Below are positions 8,225 through 15,537 of a DNA stretch of 57,567 nt, piece after piece. The DNA is taken from NCBI RefSeq assembly GCF_000807925.1, contig NZ_JRVC01000027.1, positions 1-57,567 on the forward strand. The letters run 5' to 3'. Position 1 is the first letter of the stretch, and each line of letters opens with the position of its first letter. Made by a program: the position numbers and the translations under genes. Below the pieces are notes generated by a model. That model had not been told where the DNA came from. It saw nothing but the letters and a program-made list of their open reading frames with translations, and searched no databases. The stretch is from Novosphingobium subterraneum. GTDB taxonomy: Bacteria > Pseudomonadota > Alphaproteobacteria > Sphingomonadales > Sphingomonadaceae.

Positions 8225-9447
8225 TCCTTGTCTGAAGTGGCGACGACGCCCTTGTCGATCAGTGCGGCGATCTCGCCCGAGGACATGCCCAGCCGATCAG
8301 CCAGGACCTCCTCGCTGTGCTGGCCAAGATAGGGCGCGGGCAACGGATTTCCCGCTTCACGGTCGGGGATGTTGGCGAAGCTGCGCGGGGCGGGGTATTC
8401 GAAGCCGCTCGGGTTGGCGGGCGATGGGCCGAACAGCGGATTGTGGGTGACGAGGTCCGGATCGCGCGCCATCTCGTGCATCGTTCGATAACGCTCGAAC
8501 GTAGCCCCGGTCCTGGTCAGCCGCGCGGCGAGATCGGCGTAGCTGAACCGCTCCGCCGCTTCCTGGAACATCGAGAACAGGCGGTGGCGGTGGACGAAGC
8601 GGTGATGATCGCTGGCGGCAAAACTCACCCCCAGTTCCGCTTCAACCGCGGCCACATCATCGGTCAGCCCGAACGCCTCGACCGTCGCCTTCCACTGCTT
8701 GGGCGTCAGCGCGGCGACCATGAAGCGATGGCCATCGCCACTGCGGAAATCGCGTCCGAACGCGCCCCAGATGGCATTGCCGATGCGTTCGCGGTCGCCT
8801 CCGCGATAGAGCATTTCCGCTGCCGCCCCTGCATTGAAGGCCGTGCCGATGGCGACGTCGCCGAGCGGCACGCGCAGTTCGCTGCCTTCGCCGGTGGCGT
8901 CGCGATGGCGCAATCCCGCCAGCAGCGCAAAGGCGCAATAGGCCCCGGTGATGAAGTCCCAGGCCGGCAGTATCTGGTTGACCGGCGGCGCGGTGCCTGC
9001 GTCCCACTCCTCGGGCCCGGTCATCAGCGGATAGCCCGAGGCGGCGTTGACGGTGAAGTCCATTGCCTGCCGCCCGTCATGCCAGCCCATGATACGCACC
9101 GAGACGAGATCGGGCCGCCCTCCCGCAATCCGCTCATGCGCCATGAAGCTTTCCACCGGCAGGTTGGTGATGACCTGCCCCGTCTTGCGCGCCAGCTCCA
9201 CCGCCAGTTCGCGCCCTTCACCGGTCTGCAGGTCGAGCGCCACGCTCTTCTTCGCGCGGTTGAGGTTCTCCCACGACAACGAGCGCCCCTCGCGCGTCAT
9301 CATGTAGCGCTTGTAGTCCAGGCCGCCGCGCCGATCGTCGATGCGGATCACCTCTGCCCCCATCTGCGCGCAATAGAGGCCCGCCGTCGGCGAGGCGACG
9401 AAGGACGAGACCTCGACGATCGAAAGCCCGGAGAGCAGCTGGTACAT
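8221..9447 (-). CDS. Family III CoA-transferase (CaiB/BaiF)
   Basis: 408 aa. Family III enzymes move CoA between carboxylic acids through a glutamyl/aspartyl-CoA intermediate. Features: N-terminal GLSIVEVSSFVASPTAGLYC, then AKKSVALDLQTGEGRELAVE, and ILPAWDFITGAYCAFALLAG, in which the Asp fits the catalytic aspartate of the family (about residue 180). It is the only CoA-activating enzyme in this operon, so it probably activates the incoming acid using CoA from the thiolysis products. It starts 3 bases after the stop of the upstream acyl-CoA dehydrogenase (9451) and overlaps the thiolase start. Confidence 0.88.
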   Translation of the reverse strand: MYQLLSGLSIVEVSSFVASPTAGLYCAQMGAEVIRIDDRRGGLDYKRYMMTREGRSLSWENLNRAKKSVALDLQTGEGRELAVELARKTGQVITNLPVESFMAHERIAGGRPDLVSVRIMGWHDGRQAMDFTVNAASGYPLMTGPEEWDAGTAPPVNQILPAWDFITGAYCAFALLAGLRHRDATGEGSELRVPLGDVAIGTAFNAGAAAEMLYRGGDRERIGNAIWGAFGRDFRSGDGHRFMVAALTPKQWKATVEAFGLTDDVAAVEAELGVSFAASDHHRFVHRHRLFSMFQEAAERFSYADLAARLTRTGATFERYRTMHEMARDPDLVTHNPLFGPSPANPSGFEYPAPRSFANIPDREAGNPLPAPYLGQHSEEVLADRLGMSSGEIAALIDKGVVATSDKE

Positions 9448-9450
9448 GAC

Positions 9451-10635
9451 TTACCAGACGGTCCCTTCGCTGGCGAACTCACGCAACAGGTGCTTGGCAA
9501 TCTGCAACTGCATGATCTGGCTGGTGCCTTCGTAGATGCGCAGGATGCGCGCATCGCGGAAGAAGCGCTCCGCCGGATATTCGGCAAGGTAGCCGGCACC
9601 GCCGAACACCTGCACGCAGCGGTCGACCACGCGCCCGCAGGCCTCGGACGAAAACAGCTTTGCCGCTGCCGCCTTGCGCTGGATGTTCTCGCCGCGGTCG
9701 GCGCGGGCGCAGGCATCGGCGACCATGCATTCGGCGGCGTAGAGGTCCGCTTCGCTGTCGGCCAGCATCGCCTGGATCAGCTGGAAATTGGCGATGGGTT
9801 CGCCAAAGGCCTTGCGTTCGTTGGCGTAGCGGATCGCGGTATCAAGCGCGCGGCGCCCCATGCCCACCCCCATGCCGGCCACCGAAAGGCGTCCGTTATC
9901 AAGGCTCTGCATCGCGATCTGGAAGCCGCGCCCTTCCTCGCCACCGACCAGTGCCGAGCCCGGAATGTGGACGTCCTCCATGATGACATCGGCAATGTGC
10001 GCGCCCGATTGCCCCATCTTCTTGTCGGGCTTGCCCACGGTGATGCCGGGTGTGCTCATATCGACGATGAAGGCCGAGACGTGCGCGTTCTTGGGCAGCG
10101 CTTCCTTCGACGTACGCGCCATGATCAGGCCGATCCTGGCGCTTGGGCTGTTGGTGATGTAGCGCTTGGTGCCGTTGAGCCGGTAGCCGTTGCCGTCGCG
10201 CACGGCGGTGGTCTGCATCGCCGCGCTGTCCGATCCCGATCCCGGCTCGGTCAGGCCGAAGCAGGCAATCTCGCCACTGGCGATACGCGGCAGCCATTCG
10301 GCCTTCTGTTCAGGCGTGCCATGGTTCTTGATCGCGCTGCCGGTCATGCCGATGTTGATCGACACGGTGGAACGGTACGCGGGAGAGGCATAGGCCATGT
10401 GCATCACCGTGGTGATGTATTGGCTGATGTTCATGCCCGCGCCGCCGTATTCCTCCGGGATGGTGATGCCGAACAGGCCCATCTCGCGCATTTCGTCGAG
10501 GATATCATCGGGGATGCGGTCATTGGCAATCACGTCGTCCTCGGCGGGGATCAGCCGCTCGCGCACATAGCGGCGCAGCTGTTCGAGGAACTGTTCGAAG
10601 ATTTCCGGGTCCATGCCGGGGTTGACGTTGGCCAT
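9451..10635 (-). CDS. Acyl-CoA dehydrogenase (canonical catalytic Glu)
   Basis: 394 aa from ATG 10635; the frame stays open about 340 bases further upstream but that part reads as the neighbouring gene's complement. Signatures: FGLTEPGSGSDSAAMQTTA, NGTKRYITNSPSA, and the C-terminal VFGGAGYLAEYPAERFFRD followed by RIYEGTSQIMQ, which carries the usual catalytic Glu. This differs from the partner dehydrogenase at 5838-7007, so the operon encodes two dehydrogenases of different catalytic subtype. These could act on successive chain-shortening rounds or different positions. It starts 11 bases after the SDR stop. Confidence 0.92.
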   Translation of the reverse strand: MANVNPGMDPEIFEQFLEQLRRYVRERLIPAEDDVIANDRIPDDILDEMREMGLFGITIPEEYGGAGMNISQYITTVMHMAYASPAYRSTVSINIGMTGSAIKNHGTPEQKAEWLPRIASGEIACFGLTEPGSGSDSAAMQTTAVRDGNGYRLNGTKRYITNSPSARIGLIMARTSKEALPKNAHVSAFIVDMSTPGITVGKPDKKMGQSGAHIADVIMEDVHIPGSALVGGEEGRGFQIAMQSLDNGRLSVAGMGVGMGRRALDTAIRYANERKAFGEPIANFQLIQAMLADSEADLYAAECMVADACARADRGENIQRKAAAAKLFSSEACGRVVDRCVQVFGGAGYLAEYPAERFFRDARILRIYEGTSQIMQLQIAKHLLREFASEGTVW

Positions 10636-10646
10636 GTCAGGGTTCC

Positions 10647-11564
10647 TCAGACGGGGTCGTAGGGAAAGACGTGTGCCGAAACCTCGTCGGCGCGCGCAAA
10701 ACTCGGGCGGAATGCGGGGATCAGCTCCTCGGCAATGGCCGTGGGCGTCCAGCCCTCCAGCTTGACCATCGAGCGCACCGGGCGTGGCTTGTCGAACAGC
10801 AGGATCTCGTTCTTGCGCACCGAGAAGATCTGGTTGGTAACGTCCACGGAAAGGTCCGAAGCGAGATAGGCCACCAGCGGCGCAATCTTGTCCGCACTCA
10901 TCGTCTGCATCCGCTCCACGCGCAGCTTCTGCTCGGGCGTCTCGGCCGGGATCGAGGCGGTCATGCGGCTCCACGCAAACGGCGCGATGCAGTTCGACCG
11001 CACGCCCCAGCGCGCCATGTCGAGCGCGATCGACTGCGACATCGCCACCAGCCCCAGCTTCGCCGCCGAATAGTTGGCCTGTCCGATGTTGCCGATCAGG
11101 CCCGAGGTCGAGGTGAAGTGGATGAAGCTGCCGGAAGACTGTTCGCGGAAGTAGGGCGTCGCCGCCTTCGAGACATTGAACGCGCCGGTGAGGTTCACGT
11201 CGATGACGCTCGTCCAGTCCTCGTAGGACATCTTGTGCCAGATCGTGTCGCGCAGGATGCCGGCGTTGTTCACCACCGCGTCGATCCGCCCGAACCGCTG
11301 CACGGCATCTTCCACGATGCTGGCTGCGCCCGCCGGATCGGCCACGCTGGCAAGATTGGCGTGAGCCTTGCCTCCCGCTGCCACGATATCGTTGACCGTG
11401 GTCTGCGCGGGGCCTGCATCTCCACCATCCCCGCCTTGCGCCACGCCCGGATCGTTGACCACCACCGCAGCACCTTCACGGGCGCAGAGCAGCGCGATCT
11501 CGCGCCCGATCCCGCGCCCGGCGCCGGTCACGGCAACGACCTTTCCATCCAGCACGCCGGCCAT
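10647..11564 (-). CDS. SDR 3-hydroxyacyl-CoA dehydrogenase (HSD17B4-like)
   Basis: 305 aa. The start ATG 11564 has a GGGAG ribosome-binding site; an upstream in-frame start at 11594 is less likely. It is a short-chain dehydrogenase: TGAGRGIG (cofactor loop), NNAG, and the catalytic Ser-Tyr-Lys in HFTSTSGLIGNIGQANYSAA followed by K. The insert with VVNDPGVAQGGDGGDAGPAQ is typical of the dehydrogenase domain of peroxisomal multifunctional enzyme type 2, which oxidises 3-hydroxyacyl-CoA. Its C-terminal extension (about 245-305) is longer than in generic SDRs. It is first in the minus-strand operon and divergent from a LysR gene, 175 bases away. Confidence 0.88.
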   Translation of the reverse strand: MAGVLDGKVVAVTGAGRGIGREIALLCAREGAAVVVNDPGVAQGGDGGDAGPAQTTVNDIVAAGGKAHANLASVADPAGAASIVEDAVQRFGRIDAVVNNAGILRDTIWHKMSYEDWTSVIDVNLTGAFNVSKAATPYFREQSSGSFIHFTSTSGLIGNIGQANYSAAKLGLVAMSQSIALDMARWGVRSNCIAPFAWSRMTASIPAETPEQKLRVERMQTMSADKIAPLVAYLASDLSVDVTNQIFSVRKNEILLFDKPRPVRSMVKLEGWTPTAIAEELIPAFRPSFARADEVSAHVFPYDPV

Positions 11565-11669
11565 CCGAATCTCCCAACGGTGTCTTGTTGACACTCTTGT
11601 TAAGCGACCGATTAAACCATTTCAAGCGCTGCCACCACCACCTTCGGCAGCGCCTTTGGGAGAGGACTT

Positions 11670-11689
11670 CACAATCACCAAGAATTGTG
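11670..11689. promoter_or_regulatory. Inverted repeat in the LysR/SDR divergent promoter
   Basis: CACAAT and ATTGTG are separated by 8 bases (CACCAAGA). This fits the T-N11-A-type interrupted dyads bound by LysR regulators and lies midway between the divergent catabolic operon and its putative regulator. It is one of two dyads in the gap. Confidence 0.45.
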
Positions 11690-11704
11690 GTTTGGAAGCT
11701 CAAC

Positions 11705-11721
11705 CAATCACCTTGTGATTG
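11705..11721. promoter_or_regulatory. Perfect dyad upstream of the LysR gene
   Basis: CAATCAC-CTT-GTGATTG is a perfect 7-bp inverted repeat ending 19 bases before the LysR ATG at 11740. The same CAATCAC string occurs in the upstream dyad (11672-11678 reads CAATCAC), suggesting paired operator half-sites for autoregulation. Confidence 0.5.
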
Positions 11722-11739
11722 AACCAAAGGTGGCTTCCG

Positions 11740-12648
11740 ATGCGCTTCAAGGGCCTCGATCTCAACCTGCTCGTCGTGTTCGACGCGCTGATGGAAACGC
11801 GCAGCGTGACCCGCGCGGCAGAGCGGATCGGCCTGACCCAGCCTGCGACAAGCGCGGCCCTGCGCCGGTTACGCGACTACTTCCATGACGAGATCGTCGT
11901 CGCCGTAGGCAAGCGCATGCACCCCACGCCGTTCGCCGAGGGGCTCCACCCGCAGATTCAGCTCGCCCTGCGCGGGGTCGAGCGTGCGATCACCACGCCC
12001 ACCGCGTTCGATCCGACGACCTCGACCCGCCGCTTTCGCATCGTCAGTTCGGACTACATCATGGTTGCCGTACTGGTCCCCCTGATCGAGCGCTTTGCCG
12101 TAACGGCGCCGGGCGTGCGCGTGGAGATTATCCAGCCGACCGAACAGGCCGTGTCCGAACTGGAATCGGGCAAGGCCGACCTCCTCGTCACGCCCGAGCC
12201 GTTCCTTGCTGCCTGGCATCCCCATGAAATCCTGTTCGAAGAGGAACAGGTCGTGGTCGGCTGGGCAGAAAATCCGGTGCTCAAGCGGGGGCTTACCGAG
12301 GAAGACTTCTACGCCGCAGGTCACGTCACCGTCGCCTTCGGGGCCACGCGCACTCCAGCCTTTGCCGATTCCACGCTATCGCGCATGGGGCGCGAACGGC
12401 TGGTTGAAGTTACCGTGTCCAGCTTTGCCTCGGCGCCGTGGTTCATCGAGGGCACCGCGCGCCTTGCGGTTCTGCACGAGCGCCTTGTCCGCCAGATCGC
12501 CCGCCGCTTCAATCTGGCCTGGGCGCCAATGCCGTTCCCGTTTCCCAAGATGCACGAGATGATGCAATTCCATGAATCGCGCGCCGACGACGCCGGGCTC
12601 AACTGGTTGCGCCAGCAGATGCGCGAGGTTGCCGCAGAGGCGGCTTGA
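11740..12648 (+). CDS. LysR-family regulator (NodD-like) of the adjacent catabolic operon
   Basis: 302 aa from ATG 11740, preceded by AGGTGG; an upstream TTG at 11719 is in frame but lies in the operator. The N-terminal winged HTH reads LDLNLLVVFDALMETRSVTR with AAERIGLTQPATSAALRRL. The spacing and motif YFHDEIVVAVGKRMHPT are of the NodD/NahR-like LysR branch, which often controls aromatic or fatty-acid catabolism. The effector-binding domain spans about 90-300. Divergent orientation and shared dyads make the SDR-to-acyl-CoA dehydrogenase operon its probable target; the effector is unknown. Confidence 0.9.
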   Translation: MRFKGLDLNLLVVFDALMETRSVTRAAERIGLTQPATSAALRRLRDYFHDEIVVAVGKRMHPTPFAEGLHPQIQLALRGVERAITTPTAFDPTTSTRRFRIVSSDYIMVAVLVPLIERFAVTAPGVRVEIIQPTEQAVSELESGKADLLVTPEPFLAAWHPHEILFEEEQVVVGWAENPVLKRGLTEEDFYAAGHVTVAFGATRTPAFADSTLSRMGRERLVEVTVSSFASAPWFIEGTARLAVLHERLVRQIARRFNLAWAPMPFPFPKMHEMMQFHESRADDAGLNWLRQQMREVAAEAA

Positions 12649-12666
12649 GCGAAATTGCGCCGCAAA

Positions 12667-12742
12667 CCTTCCCCCTTGATGGGGGAAGGATACCGTAGCT
12701 TGCGGGCTTGCCCGCTAGCGGAGGTTGGATGGGGGTGAAATT
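12667..12742 (+). repeat. Left terminal inverted repeat of the DUF559 cassette
   Basis: Starts with hairpin CCTTCCCCC-TTGAT-GGGGGAAGG (12667-12689), continues GATAC, a variable middle containing a GCGGGCTTGCCCGC hairpin, then GTTGGATGGGGGTGAAATT. The reverse complement of 13086-13161 matches both outer blocks essentially base for base; only the middle differs. Confidence 0.8.
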
Positions 12743-13080
12743 GCGCCGAGTTCGCGGGCAATGACAAGCGCAACTCCCCCGCGGTTGCCCAATACCTCGT
12801 TGTTCCAGAACCGCAGGACCGGGTATCCCTCTCTTGCCATCATTGCATCGCGACGCGCATCGTCTTTTCCACCGTGCTGACCACCATCGATCTCGATTAC
12901 CAAACGTGCTTGGTGGCTTGCGAAATCACAGATTGCGCGAGCGAGCGGGACCTGTCGGCGAAAACGCCAACAGCCGAATTGCTCCTTGAGCAGGCGCCAC
13001 ATCACCGCTTCGGCTTCGGTGGGTTCACGCCGCATCTTTCGTGCGCGCTGAATTGCCAGAGGAGGTGGAGGCTTCTTCAC
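12715..13080 (-). CDS. DUF559 (Vsr-like) endonuclease-fold protein
   Basis: 121 aa from GTG 13080; an ATG at 13035 (MRREPTEAEAVMWRLL) is the alternative and matches where many family members begin. DUF559 proteins share the fold of very-short-patch-repair and PD-(D/E)XK-type nucleases. Visible: LLKEQFGCWRFRRQVPLARA, then ICDFASHQARLVIEIDGGQH, whose Asp, Glu-x-Asp and Gln-His residues match the putative metal site, and GYPVLRFWNNEVL. Biological role is not established for the family. The gene is enclosed by inverted repeats, and the last nine codons come from the left repeat. No methylase or restriction partner is adjacent. Confidence 0.8.
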   Translation of the reverse strand: MKKPPPPLAIQRARKMRREPTEAEAVMWRLLKEQFGCWRFRRQVPLARAICDFASHQARLVIEIDGGQHGGKDDARRDAMMAREGYPVLRFWNNEVLGNRGGVALVIARELGAISPPSNLR

Positions 13081-13085
13081 GTGCG

Positions 13086-13161
13086 AATTTCACCCCCATC
13101 CAACTCCGCCTAGGCAGCAAGCTGCCAAGCCTTCGTATCCTTCCCCCATCAAGGGGGAAGG
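13086..13161 (-). repeat. Right terminal inverted repeat of the DUF559 cassette
   Basis: Mirror copy of 12667-12742, starting AATTTCACCCCCATCCAAC and ending with hairpin CCTTCCCCC-ATCAA-GGGGGAAGG (13139-13161). On the minus strand its inner end GGGGGTGAAATT lies just upstream of the GTG start of the DUF559 gene and probably supplies its ribosome-binding site. Confidence 0.8.
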
Positions 13162-13259
13162 GAAAGCGGGTTTGCTACCAATTCTGCAGGACGGTCATTG
13201 GCAAATCATAGCCATCATCCGGATGCCGCCACTCGTTGCCAGACATCCAGCCACCACCC

Positions 13260-13736
13260 CTAGTGCGAGGTGCGTCGCGCCCGCTTGATCGTGCCGGAAA
13301 AGCTCAGCACGGCTTCCTCCTGTCCATTCGCGCCGGTGCGCAGGATCGTGCCGCGGGCAAAGACCAGGCTGCCCCCTGCGCGCACGCATTCTCCGCGCGC
13401 GGTCAGCATCTCGCCCGCCTGTGCGCCGCTGACGAATTCGCAGTTCATCGTCACGGTCACGCCACTCACTTCGTCGCCGTTCGAGGCCGCGACCATGAAC
13501 AGCGAGAAGTCGGCGAAGGTCATCAGCGATCCGCCATGAACGATGCCATGGCCATTGAGGTTCTTGGCTTCGGGAATGAACCCGGTGACGATGCCGCGCT
13601 CGTCGCGCTTCACGAAGAACGGACCGGTGCCGTCCTCGAACGGGTCCTTGCCGGACCATTTCCACCAGCCGGCCCAGGGACCGTCCTTGACCTGTTCGAA
13701 ATTGCCCCTGATCGGCGAAGTCTCTGACGTGCTCAT
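13260..13736 (-). CDS. PaaI-type hotdog-fold thioesterase
   Basis: 158 aa from ATG 13736. Hotdog-fold thioesterases of this branch hydrolyse acyl- or aryl-CoA thioesters. The signature NLNGHGIVHGGSLMTFADFS (about residues 60-80) contains the conserved HGG and the acidic residue D of the active-site helix. Length is typical. It lies 42 bases downstream of the renalase-like gene on the same strand and may be the end of a folE/renalase transcript. Its substrate is not evident. Confidence 0.85.
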   Translation of the reverse strand: MSTSETSPIRGNFEQVKDGPWAGWWKWSGKDPFEDGTGPFFVKRDERGIVTGFIPEAKNLNGHGIVHGGSLMTFADFSLFMVAASNGDEVSGVTVTMNCEFVSGAQAGEMLTARGECVRAGGSLVFARGTILRTGANGQEEAVLSFSGTIKRARRTSH

Positions 13737-13778
13737 GGCCGCCTTCTTAAGCGGACGTTTGAAGGGCTGTCGATAGGG

Positions 13779-14753
13779 TCAGGCCACTTCCTCGCGTTCG
13801 CGGGCCATCATGCGGGTTGCCAGTGTCCTTCCCGATATCCACGCGTTCTCCACGCGCGGGCCCAGCAGCCAGTCACCGCATACGCCGATTTTCGACTGTG
13901 CGCTCCACAGCGCGCCAAGGTTGCTGCCGGTCGACATCGCATAGCGCCAGCGATGGGCCGAGGCCGTGACCGGTTCCGGAAGGGTTTCCTCCAGCGCCTC
14001 GCTTAAGGCGGCAAGCAGGGCAGCCGTGACCTGCTCCACCGTGTCTTCGATGTGCTGGGTCGACCAGTGGGGGCTGGCCTGCACCACCCATGTTTCCGGG
14101 CCTTTCCGGCCCGGCTTGGCACCATTGCGCGCGGCCCAGCTTATCAGGCCCGCCTCGCGTACCGTGTCCTGTCGGCTCGGCAGCCGCTCGGCAAAGGCGA
14201 ACATGCCGGTCCAGCACGGTTGCGACCGGGCGGCGAGCGCGGTTGCCGCCAGCGAAAGATCGTGCAGCGCCACGATGGCGGATGCCTGCTCGGGCGGGAG
14301 GGATACGACAACGGCGTCGAACGGCCCGGCCTGCAGCCGCTCTCCCGCAGCGGTCTCGCCGGTCAGGAACCAGCGATCCTCGCGGCGGACAAGGCCGCGC
14401 ACGTGCCAGCCGAAGGTCACGTCGTGCTGGTCGGCCATGTCCTTGATGACGGCGTTCATTGTCGGCACGCCGACCCACGCGCCGGTTCCGGCGGCGGGCC
14501 ATGGCGCAGCGACGCCGCTCGCCGACCAGCGCGCGACTTGCGCCATGAACGCCGGATCGCGGACGGTGAAGTATTGCGCGCCATGGTCGAAATGGGCATC
14601 GCCCAGCGGCGTGGCCATGCGGCGCGTCGACATGCGCCCGCCGGGGCCGCGCCCCTTGTCGTAAAGCGCTACGGTGTGGCCCGAGCGAACGAGCTGGGAA
14701 GCGCAGGAAAGACCGGACATTCCTGCGCCAACAATGGCAACATGCATCTTCAT
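13779..14753 (-). CDS. Renalase-like FAD/NAD(P)-dependent oxidoreductase
   Basis: 324 aa from ATG 14753 (ATG 14747 is also possible). It opens with the dinucleotide-binding motif HVAIVGAGMSGLSCASQL and continues YDKGRGPGGRMSTRR, the FAD-contacting RxGGR-like patch of amine-oxidase/renalase proteins. FDHGAQYFTVRDPAF and the C-terminal KIGVCGDWLLGPRVENAW (FAD-binding end) follow. Renalases oxidise aberrant dihydronicotinamide isomers; whether this one does is unknown. It starts 17 bases after the folE stop, forming a probable operon. Similar flavoproteins lie near folE and photolyase genes in light-induced clusters of other Proteobacteria. Confidence 0.85.
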   Translation of the reverse strand: MKMHVAIVGAGMSGLSCASQLVRSGHTVALYDKGRGPGGRMSTRRMATPLGDAHFDHGAQYFTVRDPAFMAQVARWSASGVAAPWPAAGTGAWVGVPTMNAVIKDMADQHDVTFGWHVRGLVRREDRWFLTGETAAGERLQAGPFDAVVVSLPPEQASAIVALHDLSLAATALAARSQPCWTGMFAFAERLPSRQDTVREAGLISWAARNGAKPGRKGPETWVVQASPHWSTQHIEDTVEQVTAALLAALSEALEETLPEPVTASAHRWRYAMSTGSNLGALWSAQSKIGVCGDWLLGPRVENAWISGRTLATRMMAREREEVA

Positions 14754-14769
14754 CGGTGTTTTCGCGGGC

Positions 14770-15405
14770 TCAACCACGTCCCATCAACGCCAGGACTTCC
14801 TTGCGGCTGCTGGCATCGTCGAGGAAGCAACCGAGCATCCGGCTCGTCACCATCCCCACGCCATGCGTCCTGACCCCCCGTCCTGTCATGCAGCCATGCT
14901 GCGCCTCGATCACCACCGCGACCCCTTGCGGCTGGAGATTGTCCCAGATGCACTTGGCGACTTCCGCCGTCAGCCGCTCCTGCACCTGCAACCGGCTGGC
15001 ATAGCCGTGGAGCACGCGCGCCAGCTTGGAAATGCCGACCACGCGGTCCTTGGGCAGGTAGGCAATCGAGGCGGTGCCGATGATCGGCGCCATGTGATGT
15101 TCGCAGTGGCTCTGGAACGGGATGTCGCGCAGAAGCACGACTTCGTCGTAGCCGCCCACTTCCTCGAACGTGCGCGAAAGGTGCAGGCCCGGATCCTCGG
15201 CATAGCCGCGGCAGTATTCGCGCCAGGCCCGTGCCACGCGCTTGGGCGTATCGAGCAGGCCCTCGCGCTCGGGTTCGTCGCCCGACCAGCGGATCAGCGT
15301 GCGGATCGCCTCCTCGACCTCGGCGGGGACGACGATCTTGCCGTCCTCGCCGATCACGTCAGCCATGCCCGATGAGGCGGCGAGGGAGGGTGACAGGACG
15401 TTCAT
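14770..15405 (-). CDS. folE: GTP cyclohydrolase I
   Basis: 211 aa from ATG 15405 (a TTG at 15411 is in frame). It converts GTP to 7,8-dihydroneopterin triphosphate, the first step of folate and pterin synthesis. Motifs: DTPKRVARAW, IPFQSHCEHHMAPIIG (zinc-binding Cys and catalytic His), GISKLARVLHGYASRLQVQE, and HGCMTGRGVRTHG (second zinc Cys). Length fits the FolE type I family. It is divergent from the LOV-HTH regulator, with a site at 15480-15496 resembling the EL222 target, and is followed by the renalase-like gene. A light-controlled role is an inference. Confidence 0.95.
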   Translation of the reverse strand: MNVLSPSLAASSGMADVIGEDGKIVVPAEVEEAIRTLIRWSGDEPEREGLLDTPKRVARAWREYCRGYAEDPGLHLSRTFEEVGGYDEVVLLRDIPFQSHCEHHMAPIIGTASIAYLPKDRVVGISKLARVLHGYASRLQVQERLTAEVAKCIWDNLQPQGVAVVIEAQHGCMTGRGVRTHGVGMVTSRMLGCFLDDASSRKEVLALMGRG

Positions 15406-15479
15406 CGGCAAAGGCTCCGATCCGGCACGAAAAAAGGTTGCGGAATGATGTCCGGATGCGCCCCGGCCCTGTCAGGAAC

Positions 15480-15496
15480 AACACGGACCAAAGGGC
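15480..15496 (-). promoter_or_regulatory. Candidate EL222-type LOV-HTH binding site
   Basis: Read on the minus strand the segment is GCCCTTTGGTCCGTGTT. From memory, the published artificial EL222 target (C120) has the core GCCTTTAGTCCATG; aligned this way about 13 of 17 positions agree, including CCTTT and GTCC. It lies between folE (start 15405) and the LOV-HTH gene (start 15508 or 15538), where an autoregulatory site would be expected. No binding data; position and similarity only. Confidence 0.4.
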
Positions 15497-15537
15497 ACGG
15501 GCTGGAAATGCGCGGAAAGGCGCGTATATCTGTCCGC

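Larger units (their letters stand above)
12667..13161. mobile_element. DUF559 cassette bounded by 76-bp terminal inverted repeats
   Basis: A 495-bp unit begins and ends with the hairpin CCTTCCCCC/GGGGGAAGG and carries near-matching inverted repeats at 12667-12742 and 13086-13161. The only gene inside is a DUF559 nuclease-like protein that fills the space between the repeats. Repeat sequence supplies the DNA just upstream of its start and its last codons. There is no transposase. The composition matches a small non-autonomous or REP-associated unit; mobility is an inference. Confidence 0.55.

Noticed and set aside
8317..10662. A 781-codon open frame on the plus strand opposite the CoA-transferase and acyl-CoA dehydrogenase genes
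   Set aside because: It is the antisense image of well-supported genes in GC-rich DNA; the translation is His/Arg/Gly-rich with no domain.
12667..13161. DUF559 gene as part of a restriction or defence system
   Set aside because: No methyltransferase, helicase or other defence gene is nearby; the flanking repeats point to a stand-alone unit.
13170..13243. A possible 23-codon minus-strand peptide (starting MSGNEWRHPDDGYDLPMTV) after the thioesterase gene
   Set aside because: Trp-rich and intriguing, but too short to support without conservation data or a ribosome-binding site.
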